NCBI RefSeq assembly: GCF_026626745.1
Contig: NZ_JAPNJW010000001.1
Coordinates: 5,254,001-5,318,000 of the forward strand
Direction of reading: 5' to 3'
Origin: Nannocystis sp. RBIL2
GTDB lineage: Bacteria > Myxococcota_A > Polyangia > Nannocystales > Nannocystaceae
DNA length: 64,000 bases
The notes beneath the pieces are model-generated. The model saw only the letters and a list, made by a program, of their open reading frames with translations. It was not told the DNA's origin and made no database searches. The position numbers and the translations under genes are program-made. Positions 1 through 12,531 of the stretch are shown piece by piece (positions within the stretch are counted from its first letter, which is position 1; each line of letters starts with the position of its first letter).

Positions 1-3226
<3,226 letters not shown>

Positions 3227-3302
3227 CCGGCGAGTATGCCCGTCCACGGCGACGCGCTGAAAGTCGGAGCTCTCGGGCGGGCGCCGGGCGGGCGCCCTCA
3301 AT

Positions 3303-3338
3303 ATGTCTTTTTCGACATGTCTTTCGGGTCACATGTCC
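3303..3338. repeat. Palindromic element cluster upstream of the divergent kinase/asd genes
   Basis: Two overlapping degenerate copies: TGTC-TTTTTC-GACA, then ACATGTC-TTTCGGG-TCACATGT. They lie in the 194-base space between the kinase start (3226) and asd (3421). Confidence 0.6.
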
Positions 3339-3404
3339 GACGACCGTCCGCACGGCCTCGGCGGGCCGTTCCCCGCGGAGCGCGCGCGGGTGGGCGACCC
3401 GTGT

Positions 3405-3410
3405 TACACT
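3405..3410 (+). promoter_or_regulatory. -10 box of asd
   Basis: TACACT lies ten bases before the asd ATG. The same TACACTGC string precedes the gene at 11641, so transcription probably starts only a few bases before the start codon. Confidence 0.45.
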
Positions 3411-3420
3411 GCCGCGCACA

Positions 3421-4452
3421 ATGCGGGTCTGCATCCTCGGCGCCACCGGCCTCGTCGGCCGCGAGCTGCTCCACCTCATCCCGCGCGCCTGGCCGGGCGC
3501 GCAGCTCGCCCTCCACGCCAGCCGCGACCAGGAGCTCGAGGTCGACGGCCGCCGCTTCGAGGTCAAGGCGGCGAACCACCTCGACGCGGTCGACGCGACC
3601 GGCGGCGAGCTGGCGTTCGTCGCGCTCGACGACGAGCACAGCGCCCGCTACGTGCCGCGGCTCCTGGCCCTCGGTTATCGGGTGATCGACAAGTCCAACG
3701 CCTACCGCGGCGACCCGGCCGTCCCGCTGGTGGCCGCCGGCGTCAACGACGGACTCGTCGCCGACGAGGTCCGACTGGTCGCCAACCCCAACTGCACCAC
3801 CATCCCGCTGACGCTCGCGCTCGCCCCGCTGCGCCGCCACTTCGGCATCCGCGGGCTCGCGGTCTCCACCTACCAGGCCATCAGCGGGGCCGGCATCGCC
3901 GCCCTCGACCAGTTCCTGCTCGACGCCCAGGTCGGCTACGCCGCGCACAACCGCCTGGGTGCCGCCTTCTCGCCCTCGGGGTACGCAGGCAACACGGTCC
4001 CGCACAACGGCAAGACCGACGACAGCGGCTTCTCCGCCGAGGAGCGCAAGCTCATGATCGAGAGCAGCAAGATCCTCGCCTTCGCCGACCTACCGATCTC
4101 CGCCCAGGCCTGCCGCGTCCCCGTCGCCGTCGGCCACTACGAGCAGGTCTGGCTGACCTGCGAGCGGCCCGTCACGCTCGACGCCGTGGCCACCGCGTGG
4201 GCCGGCGGCGCCTTCCTCCGCGTCGTGCCCACCGCCGACGGCGCCGGCCTGTCCGCGCTCGCCACCGTGCACGAGCGCGACCTCGCTCTGGTCGGCCGCG
4301 TCCGCGTCGTCCCGCACGACCCGACCACCGTCTGCTTCACCGTCGCCGCCGACAACCTGCGCCTCGGCGCCGCCACCAACGCGGTGCGGATCGCCGCCCG
4401 CTGGTTCCCCGCCGTCGACCCCACCCTGCAGGCCCCGGGCAACCTGCCCTGA
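3421..4452 (+). CDS. asd: Aspartate-semialdehyde dehydrogenase
   Basis: A 343-residue NADP-dependent enzyme that reduces aspartyl phosphate to aspartate semialdehyde, the branch point to lysine/diaminopimelate, threonine and methionine. The N-terminus shows the Rossmann motif GATGLVG (residues 7-13). The catalytic cysteine is C125 in NPNCTTIP, followed by STYQAISGAG. The substrate-binding histidine is H239 in PVAVGHYEQ. Length and motif order match bacterial ASADH. The ATG at 3421 starts the Rossmann strand directly, leaving no room for a shorter product. Phosphofructokinase follows after 7 bases, so the two are probably co-transcribed. The stop codon sits in the loop of a degenerate TGTCC hairpin. 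Confidence 0.95.
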   Translation: MRVCILGATGLVGRELLHLIPRAWPGAQLALHASRDQELEVDGRRFEVKAANHLDAVDATGGELAFVALDDEHSARYVPRLLALGYRVIDKSNAYRGDPAVPLVAAGVNDGLVADEVRLVANPNCTTIPLTLALAPLRRHFGIRGLAVSTYQAISGAGIAALDQFLLDAQVGYAAHNRLGAAFSPSGYAGNTVPHNGKTDDSGFSAEERKLMIESSKILAFADLPISAQACRVPVAVGHYEQVWLTCERPVTLDAVATAWAGGAFLRVVPTADGAGLSALATVHERDLALVGRVRVVPHDPTTVCFTVAADNLRLGAATNAVRIAARWFPAVDPTLQAPGNLP

Positions 4453-4459
4453 AGGACAG
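4444..4459. repeat. TGTCC-type palindromic element spanning the asd stop codon
   Basis: CTGCCC-TGAA-GGACAG: one mismatch to the consensus left arm. The TGA of asd is in the loop and the right arm ends just before the ATG of the next gene. Confidence 0.55.
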
Positions 4460-5560
<1,101 letters not shown>

Positions 5561-5638
5561 TCGGCCCGCGCCCGACGATCGGCCGATGCGCGATCTTGGT
5601 TGCGGGCCGACGCAAGCCGCGCCATCCTCCCGCCTCCC

Positions 5639-5974
5639 ATGGACGGAATCAGTCAGGCGATCCTCGAGCACGCGGACGGTGCCGGCAACCGCGGCGTGGC
5701 GATGGGTCAGCTGGTCGACGCGCTGGTCGGCCGCGGTTACACGGCCGAGGCGGTCGAGCAGGCGATCTGGGCCCTGCTCGGCGCCCGTCGCCTGACGCCG
5801 AGCGGCTTCCTCTGCCGGCAGCTGCGCCGCCGCGACCCCTTCGGGGAGATGGTGCAGACCCGCTGCTACGAGCTCTTGCTGGCCCCGTGGTCGAGCGAGC
5901 TCGACCACCAGCTCGACCTCGACCTCGCCACCGACGAGGCCGAGGTCGACGACGAAGACGACCCCGCGCGATGA
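5639..5974 (+). CDS. Small conserved-looking protein, possible winged-helix fold
   Basis: This encodes 111 residues from the ATG at 5639; a TTG 39 bases upstream in frame is possible but less likely. The middle of the protein alternates short helices and a basic stretch (QLRRRD), which could be a small winged helix. The last 20 residues are very acidic. I do not recognise a family. The stop overlaps the next start as ATGA, so it is translationally coupled to the Dus gene and is probably a real gene. No Shine-Dalgarno sequence is evident. Confidence 0.6.
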   Translation: MDGISQAILEHADGAGNRGVAMGQLVDALVGRGYTAEAVEQAIWALLGARRLTPSGFLCRQLRRRDPFGEMVQTRCYELLLAPWSSELDHQLDLDLATDEAEVDDEDDPAR

Positions 5975-7092
5975 CCATCGGGGCCTGCGAGCGCTTCGCC
6001 GCCGACCCCGGCCAGCGCGTCGCCGAAGCTGTCCTCGAGGACATGCGACGCGACAGCGCCGCTCGCTGGTCCGCGACCTGGGGCGAGCGCCACCGCGTCG
6101 CCCCGCGTCCCGGCGAGCCCGGCCTCTACCTCGCGCTCGCGCCGATGGACGGCATCACCGACGCGGTCTACCGCCGCCTGCTCACCGACCAGTTCGGCGG
6201 CCGCAGCGGCATCAGCCTGTGCGTGTCCGAGTTCGTGCGGGTCACCCGCGACCCGGTGCCCGCGGCCGTGCTGCTGCGCGACGTCCCCGAGCTCGCCCAC
6301 GGCGGCCACACCCGCGCCGGCGTCCCGGTGTACGTGCAACTACTGGGCGGCGACCCCGAGCCGCTGGCCGAGACGGCCCGCCGCGCCGCCGAGCTCGGCG
6401 CCCCCGGCATCGACCTCAACTTCGGCTGCCCGGCCAAGACCGTCAACAACCACGACGGCGGCGCCAGCCTGCTGCGCGCGCCGCAGCGGATCCGTGCGAT
6501 CGTCGGCCGCGTCCGCGACCGCGTCCCCGAGCACATCCCGGTCACCGCCAAGGTCCGCGTCGGCTGGGACTCGAGCGACGGCCTCGAGGAGATCGCAGTC
6601 GCCGCGGCCAGCGGGGGCGCCGCCTGGCTCACCGTGCACGCCCGCACCCGCGCCCAGCTCTACCAGCCGCCGGTGCGCTGGCCCGACCTCGCCCGCGCCC
6701 GCGCGGCCATCGCGATCCCCGTGGTCGCCAACGGCGACCTGCGTGTCCCCGAGGACCTGTCCCATTGCGCAGCCCAGAGCTGCTGTCACGCCTTCATGAT
6801 CGGCCGGGCGGCGATGGCCCGTCCCGACCTGTTCGCGGTCATCCGCGGCGCGCGCCAGGACCGACCGCTGCCGCTCGCCGAGCTGGCCGAAATCCTGCGC
6901 GACTACCACGCCGCGATGCGCGACGACGGGCTGGAGCCGGGCCGCGCGGTGGCCCGCGTCAAACAATGGCTGCGCCTGGCCGCCCAGCTCGACCCTCGCT
7001 TCGAGCCTCACTTCCACGCGACCAAGATCGCCGCCGCCTGGCCGCCCATCGCCGCCCACCTGGACGGCATGGCCGACGCGACCACGACGTAA
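5971..7092 (+). CDS. tRNA-dihydrouridine synthase (DusC-like)
   Basis: A flavin-dependent enzyme that reduces specific uridines in tRNA to dihydrouridine. From the ATG at 5971 it has 373 residues. The TIM-barrel motifs are LALAPMDGITDAVYR (FMN binding) and NFGCPAKTVNNHDGGASLL with the catalytic cysteine. VTAKVRVGWD, TVHARTRAQLY, ANGDL and MIGRAAMARP follow. The CPAKTVN form of the cysteine motif is like DusC. The first 24 residues precede the barrel, and part of them (AVLEDM) is encoded by an exact TGTCC palindrome at 6029-6045, so the ATG at 6044 is an alternative start. The start overlaps the previous stop (ATGA). Confidence 0.93.
   Translation: MTIGACERFAADPGQRVAEAVLEDMRRDSAARWSATWGERHRVAPRPGEPGLYLALAPMDGITDAVYRRLLTDQFGGRSGISLCVSEFVRVTRDPVPAAVLLRDVPELAHGGHTRAGVPVYVQLLGGDPEPLAETARRAAELGAPGIDLNFGCPAKTVNNHDGGASLLRAPQRIRAIVGRVRDRVPEHIPVTAKVRVGWDSSDGLEEIAVAAASGGAAWLTVHARTRAQLYQPPVRWPDLARARAAIAIPVVANGDLRVPEDLSHCAAQSCCHAFMIGRAAMARPDLFAVIRGARQDRPLPLAELAEILRDYHAAMRDDGLEPGRAVARVKQWLRLAAQLDPRFEPHFHATKIAAAWPPIAAHLDGMADATTT
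6029..6045. repeat. TGTCC-N4-GGACA palindromic element (in CDS)
   Basis: CTGTCC-TCGA-GGACATG: exact arms and a self-complementary loop. It encodes AVLEDM in the N-terminal extension of the Dus protein. Confidence 0.8.
6743..6761. repeat. TGTCC-type palindromic element (in CDS)
   Basis: TGTCC-CCGA-GGACC, one mismatch in the last base of the right arm, then TGTCC again. It lies in frame in the Dus gene (VPEDLS). Confidence 0.5.
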
Positions 7093-7135
7093 AAAACCCC
7101 GCGCAGGCCGTGTGTCGAGTCCTGCCTGCGCGGGG
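7091..7135 (-). terminator. Rho-independent terminator of the DUF1328 gene
   Basis: A perfect 12-bp stem CCCCGCGCAGGC/GCCTGCGCGGGG (7097-7108 with 7124-7135) is followed on the minus strand by six T residues (7096-7091). It ends transcription coming from the minus-strand gene at 7407. As a stem it may also slow transcripts arriving from the Dus gene. Confidence 0.8.
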
Positions 7136-7218
7136 GTGCTGCGTCTGCTTGTCGAACGAATGGAAGTTTTACAATGCGGCGCCGCGAGGGACGCGACGTC
7201 GCGCAGGAGTCAGCGCTG

Positions 7219-7407
7219 TCACCAGCCCCGGAAGAACCCGAGGACCAGGGTGACGAGGGCGGCGAACAGGAACACCAGGAACAGCATGCGCGCCATCCCG
7301 GCTGCCGTGGTCGCCGTGACCTTCGGGGCGGTACTCGTGTATCCCGAGAACCCCAGCGCTCCTGCGAGGAGCGCGAGCGTCAAGAAGCTGACCGTCCAGA
7401 TGAGCAT
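7219..7407 (-). CDS. DUF1328 (YtjA-like) small membrane protein
   Basis: This encodes 62 residues with two hydrophobic segments (about 3-24 and 38-58), separated by a short Thr/Ala turn and a GMARMLFLVFLF motif. That is the pattern of the DUF1328/YtjA family of small inner-membrane proteins of unknown function. Family members are usually 50-60 residues, so the length fits. It is a single gene facing the Dus gene, with a clear terminator 84 bases downstream. Confidence 0.8.
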   Translation of the reverse strand: MLIWTVSFLTLALLAGALGFSGYTSTAPKVTATTAAGMARMLFLVFLFAALVTLVLGFFRGW

Positions 7408-7850
7408 TCCTCGCCTCGCGTCTTCGCACTTTTCATGAAACGGTCCGCCGTACCTGTCAAGCGCGCTACCGAACTCGAGTCACTCCCGTCGCACCCGGCG
7501 CGCCACGCGATGCCCCCTGACGCATTCTTGATGTTCGATGCGCCATGCCCGTTGGAACCTGGCCCTGCGATCCACTCGCGCCCGCCGGCCGCTCGACGCG
7601 TCGAACCGCTCGATCCTCGTCGATCGCGACGTCCCGCTCCTAGCATCGTCTCGCCTGCTCGCTGCGAGGATCGCCGCGTCTTGCTCGCGCTGCGAAGCTC
7701 GTCGCCGTCGATGCGTCGCACCGTCTTCAATGCTCACGCTCGAAGATCGTCGCGCCTCGATGCATTGCACCGCGGAGATGTCGCGTCCTCGCTTCGCTGA
7801 TTGCCGGCTGCGCCTCGCGAGGGGCACGGCCCAACCGTGAGAAGCCGACC

Positions 7851-7934
7851 CGCCGCCTCGGCTCCGATGTCGGCTGTCCTTTGAAGCAGATCGTCGGCGC
7901 CTGTTCGACGGCTGGGGCCGGCCGCCGAACAGAC
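7851..7934 (+). repeat. 84-bp direct repeat, copy A
   Basis: Matches copy B (8038-8120) with about five differences (four substitutions and one base gap). Both contain TCTGTCC/GCTGTCC-TTTGA and a GGGGCCGGCCGCCG block. The start-to-start distance is 187 bases. Confidence 0.85.
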
Positions 7935-8037
7935 GCTTTCTCCCGTCATTACGGCCGGTCCTTCGCCCGACGATTTATCCCGGCGCTCGCCGGCTCGAGC
8001 GCTCCAGGCCGTGCCCCCCGGTAACAGCCTCAAGAAC

Positions 8038-8120
8038 CGCCGCCTCGGCTCCGATGTCGTCTGTCCTTTGAGGCAGATCGTCGGTGCCTGTTCGACGGCC
8101 GGGGCCGGCCGCCGACAGAC
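8038..8120 (+). repeat. 84-bp direct repeat, copy B
   Basis: Second copy of the repeat at 7851-7934, one base shorter. Neither copy has a meaningful open frame. Confidence 0.85.
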
Positions 8121-8354
8121 TTCCTGCCCGGACGACTCCTCGCGGCGAACCGGCCGAGTCGTCGCGCCGCCCGGTCGCCTTGCGATCCGCTTCGATCGCC
8201 CGCCGTGCCAGCTCGTGCTCGCTGCAACAGGCTCAAGCACGCGGTCGCCTGAGCGTGCTTGCGGCTCGCAATACCTTGCGCATAGATCGAGCCCGGAAAG
8301 GATCGCCGAGCGATGGACCGATCATGTGAGCGCGGGGCTCGTGTCTTTTCGACC

Positions 8355-9617
8355 ATGTGCCGTGAGATCGGCGTCCTCGCGCTGGCGTCGCTGTCCGGCC
8401 TCGTGGGCGCGCCGGGGCCCACGGCGGCGTCTCCAGTTCCGAAGCTCGACGACCTCGACGCGGAGGCGTGCTACACCCACCAGCAGGTCCCGCCGCTCGG
8501 CATCGTCGAGGAGCAGAGCCAGCGGTTTGTCGATGTCGACGAGCAAGGCCGCGTGCTCGTCGACGCGGTCCCGGCGTTCGGCGCGGCGTGGGAGGCGGGC
8601 GAGACCGCGTTCACTGCGTTCCTGTGGGACGGATTGAATTCGCAGCCGCTCGTGCCGGACGGTTTTTTCCAGACCGCGGGCCTGGCGATGAACGAGCGCG
8701 GCGAAGTCCTGCTGCTGGCGACCGACATTCCGGGCGCTGGCACCATCAGCGACCTACGCGCGCCCGACTGGACGCATGCGGTGATCTGGAAGGACGGCGA
8801 GGTGGTTGCGTCCATCCCCGCGCCCGGCGGGACGATCTTCGAGTGGGGCCAGATCAACGCCCATGGTCACGCCATGCTGAGTACGCCCCCTCTCGCCAGC
8901 GGCATCGACTGGCGGCCCCGGACGTACCTCTGGCGCGAAGGCGTCGTCACCGCGCTGGGCGAGGGCTATGCGCTCGAGTTCAACGACGCGGACCACATCG
9001 CCGGCTACAGCTACGAGCACCCGGCTTTCCTTCGCTGGCGGGAGGGTGAACGGCAAGTGCTCGCCGCGGATTGCCCGTCCGAGACATTCCGACCGGGGGG
9101 GGCTACCGCATCTCAATCGTCCCGGGCAGATCGCAGCGACCTTCGAATGTGACGGCGAACCCAGAGCGATGCTTTGGGCTGGAGACGAGGTGCTCGAGCT
9201 GCCGACGCTCGCCGGGGCTGTCATGATGATCAGGGATCTCAATGACCACGGGCAGATCGTCGGCTTGGTCCCCCGCGGCGGTCACTACGTGCCCGTACTC
9301 TGGGACGGCGGCCCGCTCGTCGAGGTCACGCTCCCGGTCGGCGCAAGCAAAGGCGAGCTCGAGGACATCAACGAACAGGGCCGCTTCCTGGGCGCCGCCT
9401 ACGGAACCGACGCGAGCGTCGGCCTCGTGTTCGTCGGTGACGCCCACGGCACGCACGAGCTCGAGTTCGAGTGGCCGCCGGGAGCGCGGCTGGGCCGCGG
9501 CGAGATCAACGAGTCCGGCCTCGTCGCCGCCGCCATCGTCGCCGGCGAGTCGGACGTGCGCACGGAGGTCTGGCACCCTGCACCATCCCGCCGGGATCGA
9601 GCAGCAAGAGCGATTGA
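8355..9617 (+). pseudogene. HAF-repeat secreted protein, frame-disrupted
   Basis: The N-terminus from the ATG at 8355 (an in-frame ATG also exists at 8313) is a signal peptide of about 28 residues, ending near APGPTAAS. The rest is a chain of HAF-type repeats (AMNERGEVL, QINAHGHAM, DLNDHGQIVG, DINEQGRFLG, EINESGLVAA), a beta-propeller-like family of exported proteins of unknown function. The frame changes at a run of eight G (9095-9102); with seven G the frame would join cleanly. A second change near 9570-9585 returns to the original frame and ends at the TGA at 9615-9617, just before the convergent gene. The cause could be sequencing error, a phase-variable tract or a decayed gene; the intact repeats on both sides favour the first two. 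Confidence 0.65.
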
Positions 9618-10674
9618 CCGACGCCCCTCGCGTGAGCTTCACGAGCCGCAGTCGCCCCGCAGCACCAGGTCTTCGCCGCTCGCCTCGAGCTTCGTCCCTT
9701 GCGCCTCGCTGAGCGACAGCATGCGCGCGCGCACCGTCTTGCCCATCCCCTTCGTCGCCGGCACCGGGTGCTTGCTCGGCGTCCGTTTAATATAGGCAGG
9801 GTGGAACGTCAGCGCCTCGAGGCACGACTTCCCGGAGAAGCGCGCCCGCAGCACCCCGGTGAGGCGGGGGACCTCGTGCGTGTTTTCAAACAGGAAGTTG
9901 CCCAGCGAGTACGCGATCGCCTTCTTCCCGTATTGCTCGATGCCCTGCAGCACGTGCGGATGGTGCCCCACCACCAGATCTGCCCCACGGTCGAGCAGCG
10001 CTCGCGCCTGCCGCTGCTGATGGGCCCCGGGAGCGTCGGCGTACTCCTCGCCCCAGTGGACGAACACAACTAAAAGATCGTGAGTCGCTCTGGCGCCGTC
10101 GATCAGCGGCCCGAGCGTCGTCTCAAAATCGTTGGTCGACAGGAACGGCAGCTCGGGCGTGTCCGGGAACTGCGGCGCGTTGCGGCGCGACGTCACCGCG
10201 ATCAGCCCGATCTTCCACCCGCGACGCTCGAAGGACTCGACGCGGAACACCGGCGGCTCGCTGCGCGACGCCCCGAGCGCACGATCCCCAGCTCCTCGAG
10301 GATCTTCGGCGACTGCAGCAAACCCTCGGCCCGCTGGTCGAACGAGTGGTTGTTCGCCAGGCTGAGCGCCGCGAACCCACCGTCGACCAGGTGCTGCGCC
10401 ATCGCCTTCGACGCCCCGAACGCGAATTTGGCCCCGATCGGGCTCTTCACCGGCAGCTCGTACACCAGCGGCGTCTCGAGGTTGCCGATCAGCAGGTCGC
10501 TGCGCATCGTATTTAAAATGTCGTCGAACGGCCGCTCGCCCTCGCCGACGATCGCGTCGAAGCCCGCAGTCCGGTAGCGGCCGAAGATGATGTCACCGAC
10601 GAAGGTGATCTCGAGCGGCTCGCGGGCCACCGCCGGGGCCACCGCCACGGGCTCGGGCCCCGCGTCTTCCTTGA

Positions 10675-10690
10675 TGTCCTCGAGGACAGG
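10675..10690. repeat. TGTCC-N4-GGACA palindromic element (in CDS)
   Basis: TGTCC-TCGA-GGACAGG, exact arms. It encodes PVLEDI in the linker of the CapA-like lipoprotein. Confidence 0.8.
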
Positions 10691-10721
10691 TTCATCCGTA
10701 CGCCGCGGCTCCACCGGGCGG

Positions 10722-10738
10722 CTGTCCTCCGGGACAGG
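10722..10738. repeat. TGTCC-N4-GGACA palindromic element (in CDS)
   Basis: CTGTCC-TCCG-GGACAGG, exact arms, 48 bases from the previous copy. It encodes PVPEDS in the same linker. Confidence 0.8.
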
Positions 10739-11177
10739 TGACTGAGCCACAGTCGGCGACGTCGGCTGGGCCACCGTCGCGCTGTCCCGCCCTGCCCCCG
10801 AGCACGCCGACAGCCCCGGGACGGAGGCGAGAGCGACGAGAGCAGCGACGACGCGAACCAGTCCGGGCACGGCGGGCGGAGTTACGCCCAAACCTCTGGC
10901 CGAAGCAAGAGATCGACGCTTGCGCCATCCTCGCCGCCTCTGCCGTGCAGGCCGTCTCCAATCGCCCTGGACACACGCGCGCGGAGTGCCCGGATCTGCC
11001 TCACCGTCGCCCGTGGATCCCCCGCACCCGGCGCTCGAATCTGGGCAGGACGGTCCTCCGCGGCTCGTCGTGACCGCGCTCGCGCCTGCACCCCGACCGC
11101 GACCCGCTCGACGCCCGAGTCCGAGGGCATCGTCTCGACCGAGGCGACCTGCGCCCTCTGCATCACGCTCGCTAAAA

Positions 11178-11195
11178 CTGTCCCTCCAGACAGGT
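11178..11195. repeat. TGTCC-type palindromic element (intergenic)
   Basis: CTGTCC-CTCC-AGACAGG: stem with one mismatch (A for G). Confidence 0.65.
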
Positions 11196-11444
11196 TTACT
11201 CGCAGCACGACACCGTCAGCTCGCGGTTAGCCTGCGCCCGGCTCCCCCACCCCTTTGATCTGCGACCGAACCTCCAGCGCATGCGCCCCGACGCCGTTAC
11301 CGAGTGCGACCCCGAGGCAGTCGACTGCTCCCTCTCGTGCTGCGACACCAGCAGCCCCGGCGCAGGTCATCAATGCCTCGCCGGGTCACGAAGAAGGGAT
11401 GGCGCCGCCCGGCAGGGCGACCTCGGCGCCCGCGCCCTCGCATG

Positions 11445-11462
11445 ACATGTCCCATCGGACAT
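11445..11462. repeat. TGTCC-N4-GGACA palindromic element (intergenic)
   Basis: ACATGTCC-CATC-GGACAT, exact arms. Confidence 0.75.
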
Positions 11463-11627
11463 CCACGAATGCCGCGCTCGTCGGGGCAGCGACCAGCCCT
11501 CGTGGCCGACCTGCCCCTCACCAGCTCGCAGCCTCGCCGCCGAGCCCGCCAGCGACCCCGCGCCGATCGCGGCCAGCGAATCACCCGCACCCCGCCCCTG
11601 CGCCTCCCCCTCGCCCTCTCCGTTCGC

Positions 11628-11640
11628 TACACTGCGCCCC
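11628..11640 (+). promoter_or_regulatory. -10 box for a leaderless transcript
   Basis: TACACT (11628-11633), seven bases, then the GTG start. This is the spacing expected if transcription begins at the start codon. No Shine-Dalgarno sequence is present. No convincing -35 box. Confidence 0.55.
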
Positions 11641-12531
11641 GTGCCTCTCGACGCGACCCGACGCCGTGCCGCGGTCTTGCTCGGCCTCGTCGGCCTCGTC
11701 GCCGCCGTCGAGTGGGTCGCCGCCGCCCGCGCCTATCGCACGCTCCTCGGGCCCGCCGACTGGGACGCCGCAGCGGCCGCCCTCGCCGCGCTCCCGCCCG
11801 ACGAGCCCGTCGTGCTCGCCGACGACTGGCTCGGCCCCGTGGCGCGCCGGCACCTCCTCCCGCTGCAGCGCTCGCTCGGCCGCCCCGACCTCCACGGAGC
11901 GCCGCGCTTCCACGTCCTCGCGCTCGGCGAGCCGCTCACCCCCGACCTCCGCGCCGACCTCGGTGACCTCGCGCCCGAGCCGCTCGGCGTCGACGATCTC
12001 GGCCCCCTCGCCCTCCACCACTTCGCCGCGCCTTCGGGACATGTCCTGTGGGACATCCTCGATCAGCCCGCCCTGCTCGCCGCCGATCGCGTCGGCGCCT
12101 GCCGCAAGGCCCAGCGGACCTGGGCCTGCAAGCACGGCCGCGCCACCGTCCGCTACGCCGAGATCGGCTACCGCCCGCGCCGCTGCCTGGCGATCGACAT
12201 GAGCGACGGCGCGGCCTTCGAGCTGCGCGGGCGCGTCGAGCTCGGCGCGCGCCTGCGCGGCCACCTCGGCTTCTCCGACTTCAACGGCCGCCTGCGCGAC
12301 GACGCCCCCGCGATCGTCGAGCTCGAGCTCGACGGCGTCCCGCGGGCGCGCTGGCTCGTCAGCGACAACCAGGGCTGGGCCGCCTTCGAGCTCGCCACCA
12401 CCCCCGGCCCGGCCGAGCTCACCGTCCGCGTCACCAACCTGCTCGCCGGTAGCTTCACCCCCGCCGGCTACGACCCTGACGCGCGCCGCGTCCCCTGCCT
12501 CGACCTGCGCGCCCTCATGGAGCCCGCGTGA
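11641..12531 (+). CDS. Single-pass membrane protein of unknown function, coupled to a glycosyltransferase
   Basis: This encodes 296 residues starting at GTG 11641. One hydrophobic segment near residues 11-27 anchors an otherwise exported or periplasmic protein. The C-terminal half (about 180-285) is rich in beta-strand pattern (FELRGRVELGARLRGHLGF, VELELDGVPRARW, AELTVRVTNL) and resembles a jelly-roll carbohydrate-binding module, but I cannot name a family. The stop overlaps the next start (GTGA), so it is probably a partner of the GT-C enzyme. An exact TGTCC palindrome (12038-12056) is in frame as GHVLWDI. Confidence 0.8.
   Translation: MPLDATRRRAAVLLGLVGLVAAVEWVAAARAYRTLLGPADWDAAAAALAALPPDEPVVLADDWLGPVARRHLLPLQRSLGRPDLHGAPRFHVLALGEPLTPDLRADLGDLAPEPLGVDDLGPLALHHFAAPSGHVLWDILDQPALLAADRVGACRKAQRTWACKHGRATVRYAEIGYRPRRCLAIDMSDGAAFELRGRVELGARLRGHLGFSDFNGRLRDDAPAIVELELDGVPRARWLVSDNQGWAAFELATTPGPAELTVRVTNLLAGSFTPAGYDPDARRVPCLDLRALMEPA
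12038..12056. repeat. TGTCC-N4-GGACA palindromic element (in CDS)
   Basis: GGACATGTCC-TGTG-GGACAT, exact arms. Confidence 0.75.

Larger units (their letters stand above)
7408..8354. other. Gene-poor region with a direct repeat
   Basis: I find no convincing gene here. Open frames on both strands have arginine-rich, domain-less translations. The region holds the 84-bp direct repeat listed separately and many short CGAT-rich runs. The promoter of the HAF-repeat gene probably lies at its right end. Confidence 0.5.
9639..10891 (-). pseudogene. CapA-family (PGA_cap) lipoprotein, frame-disrupted
   Basis: The N-terminal half (10891 to about 10260) has a lipoprotein signal ending LSAC and a Pro/Glu-rich linker, then ITFVGDIIFGR, GNLETPL and LANNHSFD. 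The C-terminal half lies in another frame (about 10265 to 9639) with VFVHWGEEY, VVGHHPHVLQGIEQY and AYSLGNFLF. Together these are the ordered metal-binding motifs of the CapA metallophosphatase-like family, linked to capsule/poly-gamma-glutamate handling at the cell surface. The two halves meet near 10250-10275, where one base appears to be missing. Two TGTCC palindromes encode the linker peptides PVPEDS and PVLEDI. Joined length would be about 417 residues, normal for the family. Confidence 0.75.
10892..11640. other. Intergenic region, no gene seen
   Basis: This lies between divergent genes. Open frames have low-complexity Arg/Pro/Ala translations without family features. It holds two TGTCC palindromes and, at its right end, the -10 box of the 11641 gene. 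Confidence 0.5.

Noticed and set aside
7734..8240. A 168-codon minus-strand frame across the direct repeat
   Set aside because: It contains the repeat twice in a string without hydrophobic core or motif; probably not translated.
10882..11208. A 108-codon minus-strand frame upstream of the CapA-like gene
   Set aside because: No ribosome site, no motif, and composition like the surrounding spacer.
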